Source: Iris pallida (taxonomy: Eukaryota > Streptophyta > Magnoliopsida > Asparagales > Iridaceae). Taken from it: 64,000 nt of DNA. Numbering within the stretch: position 1 is the first letter of the stretch; each line of letters begins with the position of its first letter. The notes below the pieces were generated by a model. That model ran no database searches and was not told the origin of the DNA. It was given only the letters and a program-made list of their open reading frames with translations. The stretch lies in assembly GCA_029216955.1 (NCBI GenBank), contig JANAVB010015600.1, positions 33,473,734-33,537,733 on the forward strand. The letters run 5' to 3'. Shown piece after piece: positions 11,768 to 24,880 of this stretch. Position numbers and translations under genes: made by a program.

Positions 11768-11827
11768 CAAAAATGTGTCACGACCCGCACCCGGATATAC
11801 GGGTACGAATACGTAGGCCACGCCCAG

Positions 11828-14800
11828 TGTGAAACCCGTAATTTTAATTAGATAAATTTTTAGTATTAATAATAATTATTATTATTTATAGTTAAATTAA
11901 AAATTATTATTTTCAAAATAAGTAAAATTGGATTTTTTTAGTTGGCCTGACCCATCCCGAATCCGTCTCAATTTCGTTTCCGAAACCGATCTCGGTTTTT
12001 GGAACAAAAACATTAAGTTATATATTTATCATTAAGGAAAGAATTTCCTTTCCTTTTTCTTCACAGAACATTAAACTCTCTCTCTCTCTTTCAAGTGTGC
12101 TGGAAACTTTTTTTTTCCTCAAACCCGTAACCGACCCTCTTTCCTTCCCAACGGACAACCGGCCGACCCCTCGCCTCCCCGCCGACGGAGCACCCCCTCT
12201 TCTTCCATAACTCCTCTCCTACTCCCTATAAAACCCCTCTTTATCCCCCTCCATCACTCACTCCATACCTTTCCCTAAATCAAAATCCCTAGCCCCAACC
12301 TAGCCCGACCGTACCCCTCCCGGCGACCCCGAGCGGATCCCGCCGCCCGCCGCCTCCCCTGTCCGGCGACCCCGCAGCCGGCTACGACCGAACCCCGCGC
12401 GCCGCTTCCCGATCGCGCCCAGTTCGCTGACCTGCGCGCATCACCCCGCGTCCCGTACCCGACCTCCTGTGGTTTCCGATCCGGCCGGCCAGAGCCCCTG
12501 TCCCCGCGCCCCTCTCAGCCGCCCCTTTGCTGCTCGGTCCCGAGACCCGAGTTACGTGCCCCGACCTGCTGTTCGTGGTTTTTCGTGTTTTCGATCCCGC
12601 TGTCTGCGTGTTCTGGATTGTTCCGAGTTCGCAGGATTCGCCTTCTTTTCCTATTTATACATCTGAGAGCTCTAGCCGAGCACCCGAGGTATATCTCGTG
12701 TCCCCGTGTCCCTCCCTTAAGTGTCGATGATGACACGGTCCCCGATCCCGTTATGGGATTCGGTTTAGATAGTTGCTGTTGTGTTTTCGGAATTTCTGAA
12801 TTCCATTTCGGAATGATTCGGTAGTTTTTGGCTTTGATGTTTAGATGTTGTGGTTTGGATTCTTGGCCTTGAGTTGGTTACTCATGGTATGGCGATTAGT
12901 TTTGGTTGGTTTTGATTAGGTTCTGTGGTTTCTTGGAATTTCTGAGTTAAATTCGGATTTTTCCGAAACTATACTATTTTGGTTCTGTGACAATTCTTGG
13001 AATGGTTTTGTGGCTTTTCGGTACTTTTTGAACTTCGTTTCGGAACGATTCTGTGGTTATATTGTGCTGGGTTTTGTTTTTAGCTTTGTGATATTTTCTG
13101 GGTTGGAATATTTGTGGATTTGTTTGGATCCCTGGTTTGGGACATTTTACTGATTGTGTTTTTGGCATTTTTCCAGGATTGGGTTATCCCAGTTACAAAG
13201 GAGATGCTGCCCAATTTTTCTCAAATGATTTCAAAATACTATTTTCAAACCGGCCTTTGCAAATAATTATTAAAAGGTTTTTTCGATTGGTTTTGTTGGT
13301 TTTAGATACCTTTCGGGCGACGACCGTATCGGTCAATGGGCCCTTAGCGAAATGCAAACAAAACCGGCATTGTTTCAGACGTTGAGGCATTAGCTATTTG
13401 CAAACATGATTTTTGGACCAAGTCTCAGACCCTTTCTTTTATTTTATATTTAATAATATTAATTATTATTTAGAACTAGTTACTGGCTGAATGGACCGCT
13501 TTTCGGCGTTCAGTTTACCATTCTTATTTTAATTCATTTATGTAAATAATTGTAAGGGCATAAGCCCAGCTTTTTATTTTTATTTTCTGTAGCCTGTAAT
13601 ATTGTAATGTAGTTTTTATTTTTTTCTGGTTTGTTGGTTTGACGTAAACGCGTAAAATAATAATAGCTATTTATTTTTATATATGGAAAAATAATAACAT
13701 TTTCTCACACTAAATAATTAGTAAACTTTCAAGTTTGTAATTTAAACAATTTCACGTTTTTCTCATTAAAAGAAAAACCCAATTTTATATATATTACAAA
13801 TACCAAGTTTTGCTAAATAATCGGAAAGTACAAATTTTTTCCGATAAATGTTAACTTGACTTTTATTTCGTTAAATTAATTCGCACCGATAAACGTGTAA
13901 TAGTAGTATAATTGTAACAAACTAAAACTTGACTAGGATCAAATTTTAGAGAATGTAACTAGCACACCTAGAATGATTTCCAATTGGGTTCTAAGTCAGA
14001 GTTCTCAAACTGTAGGGTTTCGAGGATATATCTGAACTCTTCTCGGTGTCAACTCCCGATCCAGTTGTAAACAAAGGCAAGTACGGTTGTGTTTATTTTC
14101 AATTTAGTTAATAATAGTAATATTTCAAGATTAAACCACTTTGCAACACGGAACTCTCTCCGAGAGTATTGATTGTTATTGATTGTGGGATTGGGGGAGT
14201 AGTGTAGTGTATTATGACTAATACCCCTCATATTGCATATTGATTGTGCGAGCTTACCCCTCTTACACACGGGGATAAGCCGTATCGTATCACTAGGATA
14301 CTATTGTACAACCCAAGCCGGTCATAAACATTACATACCCAAATCACATTGTTTTTAATTGTGGAAAATTTCAGGAAAATATTGTTCAAGTATTTCAACT
14401 GTTTAAACTGCAAAATTTCTAATTATTAGTTAAATTGTTAAATTTTCATAATTGTACTTTGCTCCTTTCCTGACTGGATCCCCCACCCCCAATAGGTTCT
14501 TTTGATGAAGCTGAGCTATTGATAAATAGCTACTACGACCCGGTGCTTTATCCAGCAGTGCTGCCAGAGTCCCATTTGGAGGATGATGACATTGTGGCTG
14601 ATGAGCCAACGCTCTAGAAGACGTTTTATCGTTTAGTGTTGATGTTAAATAAAGAAATATTATTTCAGTTATATTTTGTTGGACAAAGTTTATTTTAAAT
14701 ATTCGAATTTCAGATGTTGTGACAAAAAAGATTGTGTTGTTGTGATTACCAGCATTTGGATACAGCTTACTGCCGTCGTCTCACAACGGTGCAGACTGGG

Positions 14801-14843
14801 CATGATCCGATTCGACCCAACAATTTGGGACCGGGTCGTGACA
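11828..14843 (+). mobile_element. Solo LTR S (3,016 bp) inserted in family A LTR
   Basis: S begins TGTGAAACCC and ends GGTCGTGACA, and is bounded by direct CCCAG copies. No primer-binding site, polypurine tract, gag or pol accompanies it, so it is a solo LTR, the usual product of recombination between two LTRs of one element. It has a promoter-like CTATAAAA at 12226-12233. A GC-rich stretch follows (about 12280-12720), perhaps an untranslated leader. Past about 13400 it is AT-rich. Its sequence differs from all other LTRs in the window except for the terminal bases. Confidence 0.88.
12226..12233 (+). promoter_or_regulatory. TATA box in solo LTR S
   Basis: CTATAAAA is followed by ACCCC and a pyrimidine-rich tract, the layout of many plant LTR promoters. 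It is about 400 bp into the LTR. It could drive read-through transcription into the surrounding array; there is no direct evidence of activity. Confidence 0.55.
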
Positions 14844-17800
14844 CCCAGCCTACGTCGCAGTATCGGCGGTAGAGCGCTGCCAAGTACCCGATACTAACTA
14901 TAACATCTAAAGATCCATAACTAGAAATGTACTCATGTCACATCACGAAAACTAAGGAAGATAAGACAAAAAATAATAGCAATATCACAAGAACAACTAG
15001 AATCTACAAGGATCATATGAGACAAGAATAAAGCAGAGGGAAACAATAACAAAACTAAATAACTACCAGATCTAGAACTCCTAAGAGTCAACTCACGGTG
15101 AAGAATACCGAGAACCACCCCAGCTAGCAACATCCTGTAGTCCAATACTGAGGGCACAACTACTCCTAAAATATTGTCAACATATCCAGTCAGGATGGAA
15201 CGAGCACAAATCTCAAATAACAGTTCTAGTTAGACGATATTAAAAATGTAGCAGTAAATAGAAAGAATATACAAGAAATTATTAAATGTACATGTGAGTA
15301 TCATGGCAAGATAAGCTGTAAATCTAGAGCTAGAACAAGGCAAGTAAAACTGAGCATGGCATGTACAAGAATCAAGAATCATCTATCTAGGTGTGTGAGC
15401 ACTAGCTACAATATGTGGCCGGCTTGGGACATTGCACAATAGTAACAGGCCTGGCTAACCATACGTGGGGTGTATGATCAACACTCACATTCAATAGGTG
15501 CACAATGGGTGCACAATAGGCTTTGACCACATATCTACACTAATACTCCCCGTCCCCCGACTAGTATAGTGGATCCAACCATGATACATCATGACGCGCG
15601 ATTCTCTGAGAGGGTAGCTAGCCATCGCAGGAATCGTGTCTATACAATGCACAAGGAACAAGAAAGACTTACACAATATATACCAAAGAATACCAGGAAT
15701 AACATCTCATGACGAGATCCAGTCAAATACCAATCCGTGTGAACTATGTGTCAAGAGAACAAGGATATCTACACTAAATACAAGAAACATAGACGATATC
15801 ATAAAACAGAAATATTATCAGAGAATGTACTCGCCTGTGTTGTGATGGATAAGTCGACTGAGTCCAAGAACAGTGCATCGAGGACCTATAGATGGAATAC
15901 TGTATCAATATAAGGGTTTGGAAGTAAAATTAAGTCATACTAAGTCAAACTAGGTCAAGGCAAGTCAAAGTAAGTCAAACTAGGTCCATCTAAGTCAAGG
16001 GTTGACTTAAAGTTGACTTTTGGTCAACTGGTCAACTCTTGTTAACCCTAGGTCAAACTTTAGGTCAACTTCGGTTCAGTTCTAATCAATTTTAGGCTAC
16101 GATTGACTTTCGGTTGACTTTTGGTCAAAATAGTCAACTGTGGTCAACCAAGGTCAAAACTAGTCTAACCTAGGTCAAATGTTGACTCTACTTCGACGTT
16201 CAGTCAAAGTAGTCAACCGAGGTCAACAGGGTCAAAGCTAGTCTCTATAAACATCTACAGAGTCGACACATTCAATTTCAGTGGTTGTGAAATCACTGAA
16301 ATCGATGGATCTCAAAATACCACAAAAGAAGAAAGATTATAATAATAGGAAAAAAACCTACAGATGTTGTCGGATGGTGAAACAACCATTATCAACGTGT
16401 CAAGAATGGTCGAAATAGCTAGAATAGCCTGCCCATAAGTCCAATTTGGACACAGGAACAAAAAAGGTAATTTCGAGTCAAAACGGTGTCCGTGTCGGAC
16501 CCGCTTTGCACCGAAAAATGTGCCGAAATAAAAGTGCACTAAAACTATCAAATTATATGTCCACGAATCCAGAATAATGATACGAATCCAACGGTATATC
16601 CAGAATTGGATTCCGTTGACCCGATCTCAAATTGGTCCGTTGACCAGGACATTGAAACTCTAATTTGTACGAAAAAGCGTGTCGAAGCCAATGTCCTTAA
16701 AACTCAGCAAAGTCAACGAGTCCAGAATGGCGATACGAACTCAACGGTATGTCCAGAATTGGATTCCGATGAGCCGATCTCAAAATGACCCGTTGTCCCG
16801 GATATTGGTATCCGACTTGCACCGAAATGCGTGTCGGAACCAATGTCCACTAAAACCTAGCAAATTATATGTTAATGAGTCCGGAATGACAATACGATCT
16901 CAACGGTATGTCCAGAATTGGATTCCGATGAGCCGAAGTCAAAAAGTTTCGTTGACCCGGACTGTGGGGCCCGCTTTGTACCGAAATGCGGGTCCGGGCC
17001 CACGTCATCCAAATCTAACAAACTTTATATGAAAATGTGCCAAAACGATGCCATGAGTCTACTGGTGGTGTCAGAAATTGAATTCGGAGTCCCGGATTCA
17101 AAAATGGAAATTAACAACTTGGAAATTACGAATTCGGACGGCCAACTTTGGCGTCGAATTCAACCAATCAAACGTGCTCACAATGAAAAGAAACTGGAGG
17201 GGTAGGAAGAGGGTTATACCAGCTGCGCATAGGAACTAGTGGCACGCCAGACGGAGCTGCGATGGAGGAGATACGAACCGACGAAGTTGGCTCTGCAAAA
17301 TTGTCCAAAAATAACACAATTTAAACGGTCAACTTGGTGGCCGGTTTTGATGTATCAAACGATAAAATTAACGGACGAAAATTGAGGGAAGTAAAGATGG
17401 ATATACCAAGATTGAGACGGAGCAAAGAAATCGCCGATCCAACGGTCGGATTTTTTGAAAAAATGCGTACGAAGTTGCTGCGCCGGAATGCCATTCTGAA
17501 ATCCATTCCGAACGCGTCACGACGGAATTTCGTACGAAATGCACGAATAGCCTACGTGGCTCGCGTCGGGGACGAATGGGACATGTCGGGGGGGCTCACC
17601 TGAGGTCGCCGTCGTCGGAGGGTCGTGGTGGTCGCCATGCGCGATGGTGGCGCGGCGGGCAACGCTGTCACACGCGCGTGCTGCTGGACTCGTGCATTGT
17701 TGCGCTCGCAACTACTGGCTGCACGTGCATAGCCGCGCGGTAATGCAATGCAGTAGTGTGCTGGAGTCTTGGCAGCCAGGCTGGGGTGGTACGCGGCTGA

Positions 17801-18280
17801 GGCGTGGGTGGTGCGCGGTACTGCCTCGCGGTCATCGCCGACCAGCTAGGGCGGCACGGGCTGCTGCTCGTGCACTGTTGTAGCGACTGCTTGTGTGCGG
17901 CCATGGCTGCTACAGCCACTCGGAGGAGGAGGAGGAGGTGAAGAAGGAGGCGGTTGTGGTGGTGGTGGTGGTGAAGAAGTAGAGGAAGAAGAAGAAGTGA
18001 AGAAGAAGGAGGTGGAGAATGAGAAGTGTGAAGAGGAAGGAGGAAGTGAAGCATAAGAAAGAATAGGGGCATGGGCTGCTCGTGTACAGCAAGGGGGGTT
18101 GTGTAATAATGGGAGAGAGGGAGAGAGAGAGAGTGATGGGAGATGAGAGAGATTATATAATATATATATATGTGTATATATTATATAAATAAATATTTAG
18201 AGAGAGAGATAGAGGTCGGCCACATGGGGGGATTGAGTTAGGAGAGAGAGTGAGGTGAGGATTTAAATATAGAGAGAGAG

Positions 18281-18336
<56 letters not shown>

Positions 18337-18961
18337 AATAGAGAGAGAAATAAGATATTTGTATAATAGGAGGATATTTTTTAGTGGAGAAACAAGAAAA
18401 AATATCAGTAGGTTGTATAGGTAGACATGGTAGGGTCACACCAATTTGGGTTGGGTGTTGGGTCAAGTTGGACAAGCTTGGGGTCAAGATTTAATTAAAA
18501 TAAAAATTTCAAACCAATTAAATCATGGATCAAATATGAGCACAATGGAGATCAAATCGGTGGCACGCAAGTGGCACGTGCATAGTAGACTCAAACAGGC
18601 CAGGGCCATATATTGGATCGACTGGATTTTACCAATGTCGGGTCCCGAAATTAAGTTGGAAATTAAGTCACGAATTACGGCAGACGATAAATTGGTCTAA
18701 ATTGACCCAAAAGTGGCGTGAAACAAATGGAGCACAAGGGGACAAGTTCGAGTGGGACACGATATATCAACATGAAGATTATCTCGTCTACTACAAACTT
18801 CAAGAAGAAAGTTTCCAGAGACTGGCATCCATGATGCTCTAGAAATCCAAGTCACGGTAAAGAGCATTTAATGATCAAAATTAATTAAATAAAAATGAAT
18901 TATCGATAATAATTCATTTAGAAAATTCAAAAAATAATCCCGAAAATTCAGGGGGCTTACA

Positions 18962-21524
18962 TCCTACCCACCTTATAAAAATTTTGTCCTCGAAATTAAA
19001 ATCATCCAATAGGTCAAGCTAAAACATACAACTGCTATGGCTACAGTACCCAATCTACTACCCTTGTGATCATCTATGTTGTTTCTCTCTACAGGTATTT
19101 TGGTTCAGGTTCAACAAGCTTCTTCCATAAAAACTATGTCTATTTTTACCCCTAAGAATCTTCATATCAATAAGAACATTTACGTGTACTCTAAAATATA
19201 GGTCATCCTCGAGATACGTACATATATATCAACAATGATTGACCATCAACCGAAATTCCAATCTCAATAGCAATTTGTTTGTTTTCCTTATCCCGTCCTA
19301 AGTATCTTTATCCTATTAATCACAAGCTCCATGAAATTATACATTCAAAACCTATTCTTGGCATTGAGCCTTCTCTCTTTTACTCAAGAACTCCTGAATA
19401 TAAACCCTCAAATTCAAACTTTAATTTATTTACCGAATTATTTATTACCTATGTACATATGTCCATATTTTGTTCCTGCTATCTTTCGATCTTGCACGCA
19501 GTGTTTTCTCCTTCTTCATTCCATATATCGATCCATCCTCCAATCATAAGTAAATGGTTTGTAGATAACCAATAATCACTTGGTCATCAAAGTCTTACAA
19601 TATTCAACCCTCAAATCTAAACACAAGATTCTAGTCCTAGATCCGTAGTCACAAAATATAATATTTCATTACTCCTTCTTAGATACCTTAAAATCAATCT
19701 ATACTATCAAACTATCATTCTTAATGGTTTCTAAGTCCACTATAGTCAGTCACTCATATCTGTCCTACAAGCTTACCCAATGAATCCCCAAGAAAAATAT
19801 ACTCATCACAATCACACAAAATAACATATTATAGTTACACTACAGAATCTATTAACAAGGTTTGGCTATCCAATCATCAAAATATAAGGTAACATGGGCC
19901 TAAGACTGGGTTTAGCAATTTATATCAATATTCAGACAAGGTAAGGGTCAAGCAAGACAGGAAAGATTGTCGAAATATTTCCAAGAATAGTATGAGGCCA
20001 AACGAGATGCATAGGACGTAGTCAAAGTAAAATACAAGAACCATATACCTCCGTAATTATGTCACATGAAGTTACTATCGCGCTAGTGAGCATCTGGCTG
20101 CGATTAACTTCCTTGTTCCGTAATACAACGGATGGCTGCAGTGCAGAGTTGCCACGCCAGATAATATAGGTTCCTAAATTTAACTTGGCTAAATCCGTAA
20201 AATATTTCCAAATATTTTTTTGCAAAATAAAGGAGAAGATGTTAGTCAAAATGCTTAGGGAGTGGTCCAAGTAGAATTCGAGAAACATATTTAACCATGA
20301 TGTCGTTATCCGAAGTCATGCCTCGCTAGTATTTCTCTGGATGCAAACTCCCGATTCCGTAATACAAGGATAAATTACTTTTTGAACTTTCCTTGAATCA
20401 ATCCATGAGGTACTTTCAACAATTACCGGGAAGGACAAGAAGAATTACCCAAGAGGCTAGCGAAGAAGACTTTAGTCAAATCACATGAAAGATGGAACAC
20501 AAAACAATCATGTTGAGAAAATTCTAGTTAGGCTGTAGATAGACAGAGTTAACCAAGACGGGGAAGAATGATGATAAGAATTTGTTCTTGCTCATCCGGT
20601 CATAACGAAGTGATCCGATTTAAGATACAGTCTGATGACCATACACGTCTTCCTGAAATTATGTTGCCAGAATTTTCGTCACGCCGGTAAGCATAGCTGT
20701 AATAAACGATGGAGTTCATAACTAAGGTATACACCCTAAATCTTGTCATCTGGAATTCTTACCTCGCCAACCGGTATGGCTGCAAGAAAATCTAAATTCT
20801 ATAACTAGGATAGTATAACCAACATCAGGCTCCACGTCCCTGTCGTGCTAGCTAGTATGACTGCGATAAATTCTAAACTCCATAAATAAAGTAGATATTT
20901 ATCGTTCTCATCGAATATGTTTATCAGAATATCTTAACTCAATTCATAAAAACTGATCTTAGATACAAAGTCAAAGTCAACAATGAACGAACATCAAGAT
21001 TCAAAATTCAATGACGAATCAAGGATAAGTAAATGGAAACTAGCGAAAACAGATTCCGATGCAGGATTTAGGAAAAGTTCTCAGAAGAAGTCCCAAAGGT
21101 ACTATCTAGGTCAAGATTGAAAGTTCTGGAATATAATCTAAATAATCTCAACCTTGATATAAGATTGGAAAATCATATTTGATTCTCAACCTAGAGGATA
21201 TATAAGTTCAACTTATACCTTCCCTCTGGGATCCACAACTCATCCCAAGAAAGAATAAGTTTGATACGAACAAATATTTCAAAAATTAAGACGAATAGAA
21301 ATAAGTAGGAAAAGATTTGAAAAGCATTCGAAATAAGATTCCCAGGGGTCATCTCTGGAATCTACCGAGAGTTCCTAATATGTGACTGAGTACCAAAATT
21401 CTAAAATATTCCATGACTCGACCTTAATCCTAGGGCAAGCTCGTAGTAGTACATATAAGCTCAAGTACCACCACGACTTCGCATTAATTGCAAAGACTGA
21501 CCTGCATGGGCCACCACAAAAATG
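18962..21524 (-). other. Family A interior, copy 2 (non-coding)
   Basis: This 2,563-bp interior is nearly identical to 9210-11775, with scattered substitutions and only a few single-base indels. It has the polypurine tract at its right-hand LTR boundary (18962-18974) and the primer-binding site at 21499-21516, eight bases from LTR copy 3. It carries the same five-fold ~50-bp motif and no protein-coding domain. Confidence 0.82.
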
Positions 21525-23487
21525 TGTCACGACCCGCACCCGGATATACGGGTACGAATACGTGGGCTACGCCCAGCCTACGCCGCAGTATCGGTGGTAG
21601 AGCGTTGTCAAGAATCAGATACTAACTACAACATCTAAAGATCCATAACTAGAAATATACTCATGTCACATCACGAAAACTAAGGAAGATAAGACAAAAA
21701 ATAATAGCAATATCACTAGAACAACTAGAATCTACCAGATCTAGAACTCCTAAGAGACAACTCACGGTGAAGAATACCGAGAACTACCCCAGCTAGCAAC
21801 ATCCTGTAGTCCAATACTGAGGGCACAACTACTCCTAAAATATTGTCAACATATCCAGTCAGGATGGAACGAGCACAAATCTCAAATAACAGTTCTAGTT
21901 AGACGATATTGAAAATGTAGCAGTAAATAGAAAGAATATACAAGAAATCATTAAATGTACATGTGAGTATCATGGCAAGAAAAGCTGTAAATCTAGAGCT
22001 AGAACAAGGCAAGTAAAACTGAGCATGGCATGTACAAGAATCAAGAATCATCTATCTAGGTGTGTGAGCACTAGCTACAATATGTGGCCGGCTTGTGACA
22101 TTGCACAATAGTAACAGGCCTGGCTAACCATACGTGGGGTGTATGATCAACACTCACAATCAATAGGTGCACAATGGATGCACAATAGGCTTTGACCACA
22201 TATCTACACTAATACTCCCCGTCCCCCAACTAGTATAGTAGATCCAACCATGACACATCATGACGTGCGATTCTCTGAGAGGGTAGCTAGCCATCGCAGG
22301 AATCGTGTCTATACAATGGACAAGGAACAAGAAAGACTTGCACAATATATACCAAAGAATACCAGGAATAACATCTCATGACGGGATCCAGTCAAATACC
22401 AATCCGTTGTGAACTATGTGTCAAGAGAACAAGGATATCTGCACTAAATAGAAGAAACATAGACGATATCATAAAACAGAAATATTTTCAGAGAATGTAC
22501 TCGCCTGTGTTGTGATGGATAAGTCGACTGAGTCCAAGAACAGTGCCTCGAGGACCTATAGATGGAATATTGTATCAATATAAGAGTTTGGAAGTAAAAT
22601 CAAGTCATACTAAGTCAAACTAGGTCAAGGCAAGTCAAAGCAAGTCAAACTAGGTCAATCTAAGTCAAGGGTTGACTTACAGTTGACTTTTGGTCAACTG
22701 GTCAACTCTGGTCAACCCTAGGTCAACTCTAGGTCAAACTTGACTAACAGTTGACTTTGGGTCAACTGGTCAACTTTGGTCCATTTCTAATCAATTTTAG
22801 GCTACGGTTGACTTTCGGTTGACTTTTGGTCAAAATAATCAACTATGGTCAACCAAGATCAAAACTAGTCTAACCTAGGTCAAATGTTGACTCTACTTCG
22901 ACGTTCAGTCAAAGTAGTCAACCAAGGTCAACAGGGTCAAAGCTAGTCTCTATAAACATCTACAGAGTCAACACATTCAATTTCAGTGGTTGTGAAATCA
23001 CTGAAATCGATGGATCTCAAAATACCACAAAAGGAGAAAGATTACAATAATAGGATAAAAACCTACAGATGTTGTCGGATGGTGAAACAACCATTATCAA
23101 CATGTCAAGAATGGTCGAAATAGCTAAAATAGCATGCCCATAAGTCAAATTTGGACACAGGAGCAAAAAGGTCATTTCGAGTCAAAACAGTGTCTGTGTC
23201 GGACCCGCTTTGCACCGAAAAATGTGCCAAAATAAAAGTACACTAAACCTAACAAATTATATGTCCACGAATCCAGAATGACGATACGAACCCAACGGTA
23301 TATCCAGAATTGGATTCCGTTGACCCGATCTCAAATTGGTCCGTTGACCAGGACATTGAAACTCAAATTTGCACAGAAAAGCGTGTCGGAGCCAATCTAT
23401 CCTTCTCCACTTTCTTGGGGCAGTCCCCGTACGAACGTCTCTCTGACTGTGCGAAAACCTTCTTCGTGCAGCGTCGAATCCACTCTT

Positions 23488-23850
23488 TTTTCGTATAGTA
23501 TAGAAAGATGCTTTGAAAAAAGGTACGACTTCGGACAAGGGAGTGTAATCCCTGCTGGAAAGTTAGCGATGACGTGTGAAGGCGCTGGGAAGCGTCGAAT
23601 CTTTGCGATCGGGAATTATGTTGTACAAAGGCTACTTCGTCCGTATCATCTGTGGATGTCGTCTTTGCTCAAAACGATCCCTATGGATGGCACGTTTGAA
23701 CAAACCAGGCCTTTAAGTAGGCTTACAGGTTTCAGTCATGCGTCGTGCTTTGATTTATCAAGTGCTACGGATCGATATCCTTGTGAAATGTTAGAACTAC
23801 TCCTGAAGGACACCCTCGGCGAACTTCGCGCGGGAGCAATCCTGAATGCG
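23488..23850 (+). pseudogene. Mitovirus-like RNA-dependent RNA polymerase fragment
   Basis: The frame encodes about 120 residues resembling the central part of the RdRp of Mitoviridae, RNA replicons of mitochondria. Visible blocks are CEGAGKRRIFAIGNYV, then IPMDGTFEQTRPLSRL, then motif A as CFDLSSATDRYP with its two aspartates at 23752-23754 and 23770-23772. Motifs B to E, including the GDD box, are absent, and the frame runs into unrelated sequence after about 23850. There is no start codon of its own. It is a non-functional relic; comparable endogenised mitovirus pieces occur in many plant mitochondrial genomes. Confidence 0.82.
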
Positions 23851-23896
23851 TTACATGCCACCCCTTTCAGGGTCGGTCGTCCTGAAAACAGCTTTC

Positions 23897-24156
23897 CTTT
23901 CTTTGAACTCTTGCCCACCGCAAACCAAGAATGTAAAGACCCCCGAATCAGCCTACACACCCACTTCTTTTGAAGCTGGAAAGAGGGAATTCTTTCAAAG
24001 AGCGCAAGCGGCGCGCGCGCCAGAACTGACGGCTAAGGGGGCAACCAATACCGGAGGCTTGGTCAGGTACTCTTTTATATCTTCGTAGGCCTTGTCACAA
24101 GCCTCGTCCCAGACGGACAAAGTGAACCCCTTTTTTAATTCGCTTAGAGAAGGGTC
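23897..24156 (+). repeat. 260-bp direct repeat, copy 1 (mitochondrial insert)
   Basis: This copy matches 24458-24717 at 259 of 260 positions by my reading (T at 23977 versus A at 24538). The copies are 561 bp apart. Such near-identical repeats are typical recombination substrates in plant mitochondrial genomes. On the minus strand it encodes the start of a gypsy RNase H region (WDEACDKAYEDIKEYL, then TKPPVLVAPL). Confidence 0.88.
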
Positions 24157-24457
24157 CCAGAGTATTCTCTTTCTCAACGTCCTCTATTCCCGAGCTTCTT
24201 GGGTAAATAATGCCGTGGGAAAGAAAAACATTCTTCCACCCTTTAAATGATAGGGGTAAGTCAATCTTACGTTCTCTCTATTAGGTGGGTCTGTCTCGCT
24301 ATCTCTCTCTTGTCGGTAAGTATATCTGTCGTGCCGTTCCTGTAGTGTTTGTGAATTAGTAGTTTAGAGGGGAGAACAAAAGGAAAATAAGACCATTGCC
24401 AAAGTCATAAGCAGGCCATATCCGGAACCATGATGCCATTGATTACAGCATTCGCTA

Positions 24458-24717
24458 CTTTCTTTGAACTCTTGCCCACCGCAAACCAAGAATGTAAAGA
24501 CCCCCGAATCAGCCTACACACCCACTTCTTTTGAAGCAGGAAAGAGGGAATTCTTTCAAAGAGCGCAAGCGGCGCGCGCGCCAGAACTGACGGCTAAGGG
24601 GGCAACCAATACCGGAGGCTTGGTCAGGTACTCTTTTATATCTTCGTAGGCCTTGTCACAAGCCTCGTCCCAGACGGACAAAGTGAACCCCTTTTTTAAT
24701 TCGCTTAGAGAAGGGTC
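24458..24717 (+). repeat. 260-bp direct repeat, copy 2 (mitochondrial insert)
   Basis: This is the second copy of the 23897-24156 sequence. It sits next to a longer stretch of the same gypsy pol (to about 24880). That suggests this copy is the original context and the first is the duplicate. Confidence 0.88.
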
Positions 24718-24880
24718 GACATCTTCCGGAGAGATTGGAAATGAATCTTCTAATATTGGCGAGACGTCCTTGAAGTCCTTTCATTTCAACTCTCTTATAT
24801 TCCGAGATGGCTTCATCTCGAGGATGGTTTTTCTTTTGCATTTGGACCAGCCACTGTCTCTCTATAGAGGACAGTCGGGA
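24545..24880 (-). pseudogene. Ty3/gypsy RT-RNase H fragment inside the mitochondrial insert
   Basis: The minus strand encodes EMKGLQGRLANIRRFISNLS, then GRCRPFSK, and after a frameshift WDEACDKAYEDIKEYL and TKPPVLVAPL. These are the linker between RT and RNase H and the RNase H start of non-chromodomain (Tat/Ogre-like) gypsy elements. They differ from the corresponding region of elements I, F and G. It is a small relic with frameshifts and no catalytic residues left. Confidence 0.75.

Larger units (their letters stand above)
9210..11775 (-). other. Family A interior, copy 1 (non-coding)
   Basis: This 2,566-bp interior lies between the polypurine tract and the primer-binding site. No open frame here resembles gag, protease, RT, RNase H or integrase; frames are short and AT-rich. 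An imperfect ~50-bp motif recurs five times (near 10322, 10570, 10932, 11019 and 11092), roughly CGYGCYAGT..GCATRGCTGC followed by TTCCATAA. A region long enough for packaging but without genes is typical of LARD elements, which use proteins supplied by other elements. Confidence 0.8.
11776..18961 (-). repeat. Family A LTR, copy 2 (split by solo LTR S)
   Basis: The LTR is in two pieces, 11776-11827 and 14849-18961, about 4.17 kb in total. It is split by S with a CCCAG duplication (11823-11827 and 14844-14848). The pieces align with copy 1 along their length, with small deletions in the GTCAA block and shorter microsatellites. It serves at once as 5' LTR of the left interior and 3' LTR of the right interior. 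Confidence 0.86.

Noticed and set aside
12469..12824. Small protein gene in the GC-rich part of solo LTR S
   Set aside because: Several overlapping frames of similar length exist; position after the TATA site suggests an untranslated LTR leader.
23278..23973. A single 231-residue gene spanning LTR and mitochondrial insert
   Set aside because: The frame is a chance fusion: the first ~40 residues are LTR sequence and only about 23488-23850 resembles a polymerase.
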